Position numbers and translations under genes: made by a program
Assembly: GCA_036936605.1 (NCBI GenBank)
Contig: JAUPFV010000002.1
Location: 221,991,046-222,055,045 of the forward strand
From: Limnanthes douglasii subsp. nivea
Lineage: Eukaryota; Streptophyta; Magnoliopsida; Brassicales; Limnanthaceae
Length of the DNA stretch: 64,000 bases
Direction of reading: 5' to 3'
Notes under the pieces: model-generated
The model's database searches: none
What the model saw: only the letters and a program-made list of their open reading frames with translations
What the model was told of the DNA's origin: nothing
In this document: piece after piece, positions 46,320 to 57,840 of the stretch
Layout: each line of letters starts with the position of its first letter
Position numbering within the stretch: the stretch's first letter is position 1

Positions 46320-47170
46320 GTTATGGGTCAGTTTCTATTCCTTTTTCACTGATGATAAAACCCAAAAACTTCACCGATCGAACACTAAAGGTGCATTTTT
46401 CTGGATTTAATTTCAACCTAATCGCCCTTAGATTCAAAAAACCTTCCTCTAGATCATCAAGATGCACTTCGTCCCTTGATCTTTTCACTACCATGTCGTC
46501 TATATATACCTCCATATTTCGTCCGATCTGCGTAGCAAAAGCTTTATTCATTAATCTTTGATAAGTGGCTCCAGCATTCTTCAATCCGAAGGACATTACC
46601 CTATAACAATGCAGGCCCCTATCAGTTATAAAATTTGTGGACTCTTGATCTTTTGGATCCATCTGGATCTGATTATACCCTGTAAAAGCATCCATAAAAG
46701 TTAAGATTTTGTTGCCCGAAGTAGAATCAATCAACTGATCTATCCGAGGAACAGGAAATGGATCTTTGGGACAAGTTCTATTCAAGTTTGTAAAATCCAC
46801 ACACATCCTCTATTTCCCATTCTTCTTTTTTACTACAACTCGATTTTCCGTCCATAAAGGATACTGTGATTCCCTTATGTGTCCGGCCTTAGAAAACCGA
46901 TCCACTTCTGCAACAATTGCTTCTGATTTTTCCGAGGAAAACGCTCTTCTTTTTTAAATTACCGGTTTGACCTTCGGATCTATGTCCAAGCTATGCCGAA
47001 TTACCTCAATAGGTACTCCTGTTACATCTTCTAGCCTCCAAGCGAAGACATCCAAATTTTGAGATAAAAAATAAAGCAATCGTTGACGTAGAAAATGGGT
47101 CAATAAATTTCTGATTCGAAGCACCTTTCCTTCTGAGAAAGTAAACTCCTCTATCTCTTCACTCACCGTT
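46320..47170 (-). pseudogene. G2 reverse transcriptase and N-terminal linker
   Basis: FLSQNLDVFAWRLEDVTGVP (about 47075) opens pol. RESQYPLWTENRVVVKKKNG follows, then 46806-46321 with MCVDFTNLNRTCPKDPFPVP, ILTFMDAFTGYNQI, LKNAGATYQRLMNKAF and an intact catalytic VYIDDMVVK. LNPEKCTF and KFLGFIISEKGIE close the domain. Stops at about 46955, 46811 (probably TGG to TAG) and 46319 are single-base changes in one frame. Confidence 0.9.
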
Positions 47171-47232
47171 AAAGACCTTGGGATTTCCCTCGGATCGTCA
47201 ACCCTTTCTTCAGAATCTGAGGGTGCCCCCTC

Positions 47233-47252
47233 TATATATATATATATATATT
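47233..47252. repeat. (TA)n microsatellite at the G2 truncation point
   Basis: Starts six bases beyond the last recognisable G2 sequence. Confidence 0.9.
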
Positions 47253-47259
47253 TAGATGC

Positions 47260-50200
47260 AAATCATAAGCATATACAAAGTAATGAAACATAAGATTTTG
47301 CCATAGTTGCAAAACATTGGCAAACCAAAATCTGAAACATAAAAAATGGTTGTTTTGATATAATGTAACATTAATGACTGTTTTGAAACAAGTGACTACC
47401 TCTAGTGACTTACCATGGTTCTTAACATGGAAACATATATTTTAAAATATATGAAACATATATCGTGTAATATGGACACACACATATTGCAAACCATGGG
47501 TAAAAATATATTATGAAAGAGGAGAAAACATATATTACGAAACAAAACTTTCAAAAATCTGCAAAAACATGGGGAATTACTTCTTTTACAATCTCGTTTT
47601 CTTTAGACTCGAAAAATACTGAAGAATATGATTCTCTATAATTTGAAGAGTCTTAACGTGTATCTTCACATTTTCATGAGGAACTACTGTGCTTGCCTCA
47701 ATATTTTCATAAATAGCATCATCTTGTTCCTTTATATTTATCGTAAGAAAATCTTAAGTACCTTTATAAATATAAGAAGAACTTTCCCATGTACATTTAT
47801 ATTTATAATTTCAACATTATTTTATTCTTCCATATGTTTCATAACCTCTTTCTTGTCTATATGAGGTCTTTTGGATGAATGTATAGGTAATAGATCTTCT
47901 ATTTATTTTATCTTATGACTTATGTTCATTCTTATGTTATAACATTCTTAATGAATTGTAGTATAAATATTTTAATACTTGTACTTAGTTTAGTTGTATC
48001 CAACTCTACCTATATAAGGGATATGATTTCTTATTTATCAACTATTGGCTACATGAGGGTTTATTTATTTTAGTGATCTTGTACCTCATTTTTTAGGCTA
48101 GCGACCTTTTTGTTTAGATATTTTGTTACTTTTTCTATATCATTAACCTATTTTGAAAGATTAATATTTATCAACACTTAGAATTTCATTTCTCTCGGTG
48201 AGCTTCCTATTTTTCAAAAGATCCATAAAAGTAACCTCTTCTGGTGGTGAGGTTTGTAGCATCACACTAAAGTTATCATTATATTTGTTGTCATCGCACT
48301 CGTCTTTCTTATCGGTTTCGTCTTCTTCTTCAAACTCTTAATCCTTTATATTTTCTGATTCATCATCCCCTAAAACAAGTACCTCCCTTCCGGAAATTAT
48401 TAAATCTAGAAATCAATCAAAAACTTAAATTAAAATATTTACATTAAATAATATAAATATGCTATTTATATAAAAATTATGATATGCCGACAATATAAGC
48501 TAAAACAATCATCATAAAAATATATAAACCAATTATAAAATTAAAGGAAAATATTATTATAAATAAAATACAAAATTAGACAAAAATAATTTGTGAAAGA
48601 TGGTATATCAAATCACTTGCACAATTAGAGGGAAATAATTATGAAACAAATCTTGTAACTATAAAGTTAATAGGAATTAAATTGTGAAGCAAGATTTGTA
48701 AACAAAATTTGAACTTCAAATAGTTTAAATTGTGAAACAAAAATTATATGAAACTTGTAAACATATGAACAAACTAATTGCGAAACATGCTTGAAACATA
48801 CATGCTTTGTTTTTATAATTCTTAATGAAGTAAGCTTGCTCGTTTTATTTTTGTGCATATTATGCTCTAGAAGAAATAATCAAAAAGTTAAAAAAATTGA
48901 AATATAAAAACAATTTTTTACATAAAAAAATGAGTTATCAACCACTATATTGCAACTCAACCTAGGTTTTTTCAAATTGTATTGTAATTACATTTTTATA
49001 GAATTACTAGTTTTTAATTTATCATTTCGGCCCAAGTATAGATGTTCATTTTTTTCAAAGTCTATATATAATGAATAATTATTAATGTCATCCTATTGTT
49101 GTAAATATAGAAGGATAATGTCGAATATGCATATATTTAAAAAAAACAACTACATCATGTGCAGCTTCTTCTAACATTGTTGTTATTGATATAAGAATTA
49201 CTTCATAGCCAAATTATCAGAAAATTTAACGATTGAGATTATAGTAATTGTGAAACACAAACACATAAAACGCTATACAAAACATAGTTATAAATACAAT
49301 TGCAAAACATAAGCACACTAAAACTTTGAAAATCTAGCTTTACATGAAATTGTGAAACATAAACACACAGTAAGTTGCCAAACATAGATATACATGAAAT
49401 TGTAAATCATAAAAATATAAAAACTTATGAAGTGTATATGTGCATGAAATTTCAAAACATAAACACATAGTAAGTTACGAAATATAGGTGTACATATAAT
49501 TGTGAAATATAAGCATATTGAAACTTGTGAATAATGTGTGTAAATAAAATTGCAAAACTAAAGCATGTTGGCATTTATAATATATATATATATATATAAA
49601 TTAACTGCAAAACATATAATTGGAATTCTTATGTTTAATTTTTTGTTTGTTATTTGAGAGAACTATTATTTTATTCTTTTCTTTACATCATCGTCGGTGG
49701 AAAGTATGTTCATATAATTCTTAAAATATCTTTTTGCCTTATGTCATTAAGAGCGCACAAGATTTATTTGGTAAATGTCATATTTGTTTTGCAACATTTG
49801 ATACTAAAAATAACTTTGACATTTTTGTTTATGAACTTGACATATGTTTTATCAAAGTTAAACGTTGTTCGGTCAACGTCAAAGTTAAACATATAATTTA
49901 AACAATAATTTAAAAAGAGTGTAGAATAACGTGTTTTTATCCTCGATATGCAATGCCTTAATTTATTTGGCCGTGAACACTTTTTCTAAATAAAAAAATA
50001 TGGAAATTCTTGTATAAAAGAATAACAACATTTTATTATTTAACAATGTACCAAAATATAGATTCTTATAAACTTTCAAATTGTTATAAAAATTATATTT
50101 GCGAAACAATAAGTTGTAAACAAGTTATAAGAAAATTGCAAACGTATTATAAACTTGTGAAATATTATAACAGTTAAAGTCGTAAAAAAATAAGTTCCAA

Positions 50201-51800
50201 AACAAGTTATAAGAAAGTTTCAAAATTTTGATTATATTAATTATAAAATGCTAAAATTCAAGACTTGAAAAATATTAAACCAACTTAATTTGAGAAATAT
50301 ATTTTAAATTATTTTTTGAAAAACATTAAATTGGCAAAATTTATAAAAAAAACTAAACTTGCGAAACTATAGATTCAAATTTTCAAAAGGATAACCAAAA
50401 CGACATTGAGATTTGCAAAATGAAACTTCAACTATGCGAAACTTTCAAACATCAACATAACATAATAAGAAACTGAGTATATGAATAATTATTTTTGTAA
50501 TTAAAAACTTGTATTCATCAAAGCTAGAAACAAATAGATATAAATTTTACTTTTTTCAATCAGAATCGTTTGTAAACTAGATTTAATAAACTTTCATTAA
50601 TAAATTCATGTTAAATATACTAAGGTTTTCAAATTTAGCATAAATTAAACACGGAAAACTATGAAATCAATACAATAGCGAGATAACTTACCTTTAAAAG
50701 GTTTGTTTATAATACTGAAGTAATTGTAGGAATAAAATCCAGACAAGTAGTCCTTACATAACTAATTGTTCGCGTATTTGAGAAATAGTATTAAAAGAGA
50801 GAAAATGTGAGTACGGAAAAAGAAAAAAGTATGCATGTTTTTTATTCTAATTTCAATTTTTTTGTAAAGTAAAGAGATTAACTAACCCCCGAAAAAATTC
50901 ATGTTTTGCATTTATAGACTAATATTGCAAGGTTTTGGTTGAAAAATCAAGTTTTATATTTAAATTATAATTTAATAATTTAAAATAATATTATATTTCA
51001 CAACCGAAAGACAATATGGGTGTCGTAATTTTAATACACCATGTTACAAAATTTGAGTAACATAGTTTCATAAATTATATAAACATTGTTTCAGATATTG
51101 TATTAGGGCTTTAGATTAAAATTTTTGAATACACAATGTTTCATAAATTTAATAGGATATTGTAAATTTTGAGTATATCATAGGTTATAAATTTATTTGA
51201 GTACACTAGGTTTTGCAACTTTTGAGTACACGAACTTTTTTAAATAAACATGCATTATACCTTGTAATGTAAGTAAGTTCACAAACCCAAAGTGTATTAT
51301 TTTTCACAAGTTAGATATCAACATGTATTTTAAAAATTAGAAAATGACTAGATTTTAGAAAAAAAATATAAAATTAAACCACCATTCATAAATACGAAGC
51401 ACTAGATTTTGCTAAAGTTCAAATTAAATTTGAACGATAGTTCAACACTACTTAACAACAACGAACTTTAAAATAACACATTCGTGGAATAATATTAAAC
51501 AAAATTACAAGCATAACTATATTAAATGTGTTAATGTGTACTATATCCATATTTTGTTAAATATTGAAATTTTTACGAACATCCGATTGTTAGAGGTAAA
51601 AATAGTCAAAAAATTACAATTCTATCTTATAGGGTTAATGGTAATCATATGTTTCGTCTTTATTACAAGTATACTATACGGATATAAATCATTGGTAAAG
51701 GTCCACCCGACCCATTTCGACCTATAAAAGACTTTATGATTAGAATAAACAATTAAAACATTGAATTATAATAAATATTGAATAAGCAATATAAAAACAC
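47260..51800. other. AT-rich tract with recurring GAAACAT words
   Basis: No gene found. GAAACAT, GCAAAACAT and GCGAAAC words recur from about 47280 to 50460 on the plus strand. From about 50930 to 51260 the complementary forms (GTTTCAT, GTTTTGCAAC) dominate. It contains the 50-bp array below. Confidence 0.5.
49246..49600. repeat. Degenerate 50-bp tandem array
   Basis: The anchor AAT(T)-G..AAA(A)CAT recurs at 49246, 49298, 49348, 49398, 49448, 49498 and 49548; from 49298 on the spacing is exactly 50. Within units CATAAACACA and AAGTT-GCC/ACGAAACATA are shared but diverged. It ends in a short TA repeat (49579-49599). Confidence 0.8.
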
Positions 51801-51844
51801 ACGTGAATGAGATGATCTTCGTTCAAAAAAGAAATTCCAATCTC

Positions 51845-51878
51845 TATCAGTTATCCGATTGTATCAGTTATCCGATTG
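51845..51878. repeat. Perfect 17-bp tandem duplication
   Basis: Two units of TATCAGTTATCCGATTG. Confidence 0.95.
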
Positions 51879-52049
51879 TAGGGATGCTCCAAACACATGT
51901 ATACAATGTATGTTGGTATTAATGTGAGTCACCTTCAAATATATAAAGATATTTGTACGAACATATGTAAAATTTATACAAGATTCTAGGCTTTTTGTAA
52001 CCGATATTCAGTACTGTTAGTGTTGCTCTCCCTTATGATACGATTTGTT

Positions 52050-52899
52050 GTTGTTTTTTTGTTATCGGTACTTTTTTGGATGATTTGGTATGATTTTTTT
52101 TACCATTGTGTTAGCAAAAATACCGAATTTACTTAGTGGCCAAGATGATACCTCCGTATTTTCTTTGACAATCATGTCGTCGATATAGGCCTCAATGTGT
52201 TGGCCAAGTTGATCTTTAAATATTTTGTTGATTAACGTTTGGTATGTTGCACCCGTATTCTTTAGTCTTAATGGCATGACTTTGTGAAAAAGAGGTGTCG
52301 CTTCGTTTGGAATGTAGTTTGCACCTCATCCGTGGGATATATGGATATTTGGTTGTATTCGGAATAGGAATCCATGAATTACAAAAACTCTTTTCTCGAG
52401 ACGACATCGACCAATTGATCAATTCGTTTGAGGAGGAAGACGTCTTTAGGGAACGCTCGGTTGAGATCAGTGAAATCGATACACATATGCCAGTTCTTCT
52501 TCTTGACTAACACAGGGTTTAATATCCACATTGAGTATTGAGCTTTCCTAATATGCACGAGTTTAATTAGTTTATCAACATATTTAAATATTCCCTCTGA
52601 GTTTTCTGGGAGAAACTTCATATTTGTTGTTGTATAGGTCGCACGTTGGTGTTAATAGTTAGTGAATGGCAAATGATTTTTGGATAAACTCCCGTAAGGT
52701 TTTCGACGTTCCATGCAAACACATCCTCGTGTTTATATAATAGTGCTATGAAATTATGTTTGAATAGTGGGTCGAGTTTGTTACCTACTCGGACGGCCTT
52801 ACCTTCCTCCAGTGCTACACAAGTTTCTTCTCCTAGAGGATCTTCCTCTCCTTGTCATCTCTGGGTCATACATTTCTAAATGGGTGCGATCTTTCTATC
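52050..52899 (-). pseudogene. G3 reverse transcriptase (truncated)
   Basis: The N-terminal linker with YKHEDVFAWNVENLTGVYP lies near 52740-52690. 52621-52379 gives ILNPVLVKKKNWHMCIDFTD and LNRAFPKDVF-x-LKRIDQLVD. After a frameshift, LKNTGATYQTLINKIFKDQL and the intact EAYIDDMIVK follow (52280-52170). The sequence ends about 50 codons later. Confidence 0.8.
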
Positions 52900-53200
52900 C
52901 ATGATGATCCCAAACCCTAGAGTTTGTTAATTGGTATTGGGTCGCTTTAGAGAAGTCAAATGCTATGGTATATCAATGTTTTTCCCTTTGTTAATTACCC
53001 TTGAGATATTGTCGTTGATTCTCAAGATGTCTTCATGGGGTGTAACAATTCCCCTCAAATCATCATTATCGAACGTGAGGTCGGCCACTAGCTCCCGGTA
53101 GTTGTGATACAAAGAGTTACCACCAAGTGGATGTTCATGTCTTTTGATGTCGTTTCTGTCGTGCAGGATCAGCCCCCGAAAAGGGTGTCCCCCCTCCAAA
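52900..53200 (-). pseudogene. G3 protease region, active site deleted
   Basis: NYRELVADLTFDNDDLRGIV near 53100 is the block that precedes the protease active site in G1 and G4. Here it runs into INDNISRVINKGKNIDIP and a stop; the VD-x-GSSANIIF active site found in G1 and G4 is missing. Confidence 0.65.
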
Positions 53201-53339
53201 AAAATGGTGCATAGTCATTGTTGTTTGTCCTTTGATTTTTTAGATCCCTCCCTAGCTGAGGTGCTAGCATCCTCATCCTTCATTACCACACTATTTTTTC
53301 TCTCAACAAACAGAAGAAGATCGTTGTTGTGAATTAACC

Positions 53340-54700
53340 TTTGAATTTATTCTTGCAATTTTCAGAATTTTTCACTTAGGTGACCATGGCCAATTTTATA
53401 CATGCAGAACTAGCGAGGGGACCTCTTGTATGGAGCTACGAATACCTCTAGTCCATGGTACTTAGCCCTCATTTTTGTTTTCTCGTAGATAGTAGCTATG
53501 TTTTCGGTGAGAGACGTAAATTCTCTGCCATGATTATCGTAATAGGATGCGCGTGGTTGACTTACTTTGGGCGTGGACGAGGAAGTTTGGGGCACATCCT
53601 CGTAGCATCTCATGTCACCACTTAGTGGTTTGAGTTTTTGAAACTTCTGCTGGATAGTTGGTGTCAGGTCCTCTTTTTTGAATCATCTACTCGGATAAAT
53701 GACTTTGATCTACCAAAGATTTCGCCCATTGTTTATACCGGGAACTGGATGAGGTCTATGAAGAGGGTTCCATCTCGGTCAAATCCCTGCAACCGGCTCA
53801 ACGCAAGTCGAGAGGGAGTTCATATCCTGGACAAACCTTTGCACATATGTCTTTAACGCATCACCCCTTTGCTTGTACAAATCCATAATAATGTTGCCCT
53901 CGTACTTGTGCTTTTTTCCCCAAAAAAGCGATTTCTCAATGAGACCCATAGGCCTTCAAAATCTTTAATCGATAATTTATGGATATTGTTGAACCAGTTG
54001 AGGGTATTTCCTTTCAAATCGTGGAAAAGGATTTGCAAAGTAAAACACCATCTGGATTGAAAGCCAAACAATTCATGTTCCTGAATTGTTCTAGGTGGTG
54101 TTGGGGGTCCTCTGATCCATTGTACGATTCCATCTTATGTGGTTCGAACGTCCAAGGAAGTTTTCCTTCCATCTTTCATAGTCGGTTTTACCTGATCATA
54201 GTCTACCACCTCCAACTCTTTATCATCACGAGATGCCTTCGGATTGGAGTCTGAATATTTTTTCTTCCTCTACTTCTTGCTCTTACTTTCGCCAGTTCAT
54301 TTGCTTGCATAACCGCAACCTTTGGTCCTACTGGTACCGTTGACCTTACCAATTTTTGGTGAGTGTCTTGCATGTTATAAGGTATCAGTGATTGTATCAA
54401 AGCATTGCTTAGCCTCCTCATCCCTTTCTAGCTATTCAGAATATGCACGTTAGAGGGGGTGGAATACATACCTAGGTTTAAGAGGTTATCTTTTTTAGAT
54501 GTTCAGTTATTCTTTCCCTCATCGTTTATCTGAGATTGATCGTCATTCTCAATCGCGGTTGCGTAAGGCCCCTGATGTCCAACCAGATCAACTCTCATAA
54601 CTCCTTTGCTGCTCAGAGAATTTTCTAGCGTTCCTTGAACGTTGACCCTCTTTACTTGTGCACCTTACCCCTGGATAAATTGGATTTTACAATGACCTTA
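53340..54700 (-). pseudogene. G3 gag
   Basis: The frame 54421-54203 holds VMQANELAKVRARSRGRKN. Then come NGSEDPQHHLEQFRNMN (about 54130), LKGNTLNWFNNIHKLSIKDF (about 54010) and LRNRFFGEKS, and a MDLYKQRGDALKTYVQRFVQ-like region near 53890-53840. 53613-53410 is the Ser/Pro-rich C-terminal part. The blocks lie in different frames with stops. Confidence 0.75.
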
Positions 54701-54780
54701 AAACGAAAAAAATCATCACGATACCATTGCACAAACCATTTTGCAATGGGTTGGAGACCGAAAGTGATGGTTATGTTAAG

Positions 54781-55441
54781 TGTTACGGGAATAACAAGTT
54801 GTTTCTAAAGTAAAAATACGTGATTTAGTCAGAAAAGAGACAAGGTAAAAGATCATATCATTCATCAAATGAATCTCCTTACTTATAGTTCTCCTAGTTA
54901 GTGGGCAGTTACATTCGTATTTAATTATACTCAATAACCCACTAACTCAATAACATCACTTCTCCTATAATTTCGGATAAACTGCCTAAACGGTTTGACT
55001 CACAGTTTATAGCGCTACTAAATGATGAATGAGAAAACATGTTATTTTTCAATTGTTTGTTTTGACCGAACACGCATGCTAATCCGAACTGTCATGGCTC
55101 TTAAGCGCGATAAGACTTGTGTCGATCTACACGTGTATGAGCTCGCTTAATTGTTTCTGGTCGCTTGGCTTCTCTTTGTCCTTATTCAAGGTCAGTCAAT
55201 TATCTCCAAGCTTGTTCTCTACTTAGTTCGAGGCTGATCGATTATGCACGCATTAGCCTTTGTTTGGTTATTGCATCCTTGGTCTGGCTGATCAACTTAT
55301 CCCTTAGATTATCGTTGGCTCATCCTCATTTGTTCGCTCGTTTGATTCTCGTTCCTTTTTTTTGTCTATTGTCTTAGTCCAAGCTCGTCACTTTCCTTTC
55401 CTTCTCATTCAGATGCTTACTCGGGGAATCCCCCCTTATCA
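54781..55441 (-). repeat. G4 3' LTR (661 bp)
   Basis: Minus strand TGATAAGGGGGG at 55441 to ..CGTAACA at 54781. Aligned along its length with 62711-63361. Confidence 0.85.
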
Positions 55442-55456
55442 GGGCACCCCCTAGTT
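55442..55456 (-). other. G4 polypurine tract
   Basis: Minus strand ACTAGGGGGTGCCC directly before the LTR. Confidence 0.75.
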
Positions 55457-56054
55457 TATAGATTTAATAATTTTGGAAAAAATTGATGAACCTATAAAAT
55501 AAATATTACCGTTAAAGGAGGAGTATGGGCGTAGGGTAGGCGCCTGGTTCTCCCAAGTGATTGTTGGCATCATTATTTGCTAGTAGAACGACATGTGTCG
55601 ATGGTGTAATTGTGAGGTTCTGACACAGTCGTATCTGGGATACAACGCCTGACGTTTGAGTTTTTTATACAATTTCCAAGTGTTTGGTGACTTCTTCCTA
55701 GTATATTCCAAGATTTTTACTCTTTAACTTAGTATTTCATTGTCTGATGGATAAAAGAAACAAAAATACGCTCAAGTATTACTGTGTTATTCTTGTTGAA
55801 GAAAAAGGTTATCATTTGCCATCCAAGAGCTCTCTATCGATTTTCGCACCGCAAACCAGGTATGTTATATCTTCAAAAAATGTGATTGTTCGTAGTGTTT
55901 TGTTAGAGTTTAGAACCCTAGATTCTGGAGTGAGGAACTTGTAAATAGGGTATCCCTCAGATATGCATGCTTACCCTACGTCGAATTGATTTCCCTCGCC
56001 CGCTATAATCGTATTGATTCATAACCTTACCTGCTTGCAGTCTCAGTAGAAGCC
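55457..56054 (+). promoter_or_regulatory. Promoter/leader of G4 antisense gene with 5'UTR intron
   Basis: A predicted intron 55860-56040 (181 bp) has donor CCAG|GTATGT and acceptor CTGCTTGCAG, 14 bases before the ATG. TTTTATACAA near 55657 is a weak TATA candidate. G1 has the same donor and acceptor layout. Confidence 0.55.
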
Positions 56055-56617
56055 ATGCCACCAAAAAGGGTGACGAATATGAAGGTAGAAAAAACCTCGG
56101 AGCCTGTGTTTGAGGAAATCAATGCTTTGGAGAATTATTTCTCGCAAATAGCCCTCAAATATATTTATCTAGATGCGTCTGAGGTGACTACATTAGGAAT
56201 AGATATGGCATTCCAGAGAAAGTAACTATAAGAGTGCTCCTTGTAGGTGAGCATCCTTATCATGCGCAAGAAACAGAGACGTGCCAATTCACCATGTTGT
56301 TTGATTCATGACTACTTTAACGTGCTAGGCATCTACCCTACCCAGCTTTCAATAAATGGGTAGACATTGTTGCTTAGCATAATACTGAGCTCACGATTAC
56401 TAGGAATTGATGTGTGCCTACCAGACCTGTTAGTTGCAACCGATGTGACCAAACTTTCCAAAGCCCATTTCTTCTATACCCATTTTAAAAGGACGAAAAG
56501 ATTGTCGAGCTCCCCTCATCAGATAGGAATTGGAAGAATTACTATTTTTTTATGGCAATTGGGAGCATAAAACACCAACTCTGAATCTTCAGTTAGAAAG
56601 GAGGTGGAAAGTAAAGT

Positions 56618-56701
56618 GTAAGCCTCGATAGAACTAGTTGAATATCGAATTATTTTTCGAGTTCTTGTTAACCGGTAACTTATAGCTCTTCGTTTCTGTA
56701 G
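56618..56701 (+). other. Predicted coding intron of G4 antisense gene (84 bp)
   Basis: Donor AAAGT|GTAAGC, acceptor TTTCTGTAG. Equivalent to 27263-27183 in G1; the exon after it reads KTASQNWWKEG, against KGKYQEWCKEG in G1. Confidence 0.65.
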
Positions 56702-57750
56702 GTAAGACAGCCAGTCAAAACTGGTGGAAGGAAGGGAAAGCAAAGTGTTACGTAAATCCTTTAATCAGAATCGGGAACTTAGCCTGTGAAGCGTGGCAAC
56801 AAGACCCCAAACAGTTGTTTACGCGCTACAACTATCTAAAGTTAGGCTTGGGCTCCATGCCAGAATTGGAGGTTGCATCAGACGGTAAAGTGACAATGGC
56901 GGACGGGGTTGAAGCCACGATGGAGCGGATCAGAGCCTTTATAGGAAAAAAATATTGGAAGAATAATAATACTAGGATTTGGCTCGCAGTACCTCAAACT
57001 ACCCGAAAGGGTATTGAAGCAGGAGATTCATCATCTACTCTTGGCCAACCGGGTGGGCAAAGAAAGATAGTGGTAAGTAAAAAGGGGGAAGAGGTCGATC
57101 AAGATGAAGGGAATGCCTCAGTTGTTCAAGAGGTTGGTTAAACAAGTAATGTGCGAGCATAACGAGAAGAGGAAGAGGATAATGAGTCGCCTTCATTGGT
57201 GAAACCTCTGAGGAAAAGACAAAGAGTGATTAAAGATGTTATCTCTTTTGCTGTCAGAAAATTGTGGCTGAGAGATGAGGATAGTGGCAGTACAGAGGCT
57301 GCACTTGGAGGAACAACCTGTTGACCAAGTCACCCGTCACCCAAACAAGAAGAGGGGGAACATCCTGATACTGGGGGAGGTTTGATTGACTTGGTGCAGG
57401 ACAACGGAAAGGAAAAAGATAAGGGTCGGAAGAAGAAAACTATCCCACCAGAGCATGGTAAGAAGATGAAGCATTGGGTTACTACATCGAACATGTCCCC
57501 GTTGACAACAGCAGTGAGAGAAAGTGTTGCACCTCAACTAATACGAATAATAGGGAAACCCAGGGTTGAGCAAAGTGGCGCTGGGACCAGTCAACAGAAG
57601 GTGTCTTTAGAGGAGTTGCTTCCTAAGCAGATTATCATACCTTGCCCCTCCTTGTTTATGTTCGAACAACTTCGTCGAATTCCTAACCTATCGTATTATG
57701 ATGGAATGTCAGTTCTTGAGATCTTACAACGAGAAATGGAGCTCACCATT

Positions 57751-57840
57751 GAGGTAAGGCGATGGACTTTATGTTCTGGATAAAAGGTAGTAACATAAAT
57801 CTAACTCTCTAACTTTGTGTATATTCATCATAACTTAGTC
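57751..57840 (+). other. Possible second coding intron of G4 antisense gene
   Basis: Donor ATTGAG|GTAAGG at 57751 corresponds to the G1 donor at 26174. The acceptor is unclear; the matching G1 CAG reads GTG here, so it may be mutated. Confidence 0.35.

Larger units (their letters stand above)
39461..47227 (-). mobile_element. G2: Tat-like Gypsy element, 5'-truncated, with antisense gene
   Basis: From right to left: pol linker, RT, RNase H, second RNase H, integrase, then an antisense gene on the plus strand, polypurine tract and 3' LTR (39461-39791). Protease, gag and the 5' LTR are missing; the element stops at 47227 next to a TA microsatellite. pol stays in one frame from 47166 to about 44899, broken mainly by point-mutation stops, so this is the best-preserved Gypsy pol in the window. 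Confidence 0.85.
52050..54700 (-). mobile_element. G3: Tat-like Gypsy fragment (gag to RT)
   Basis: Right to left: gag, protease region and the first part of RT, ending near 52050. No LTR of its own is recognisable; G4 is inserted immediately upstream at 54781. It resembles G1 and G4 in gag and protease-flanking motifs. Confidence 0.75.
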
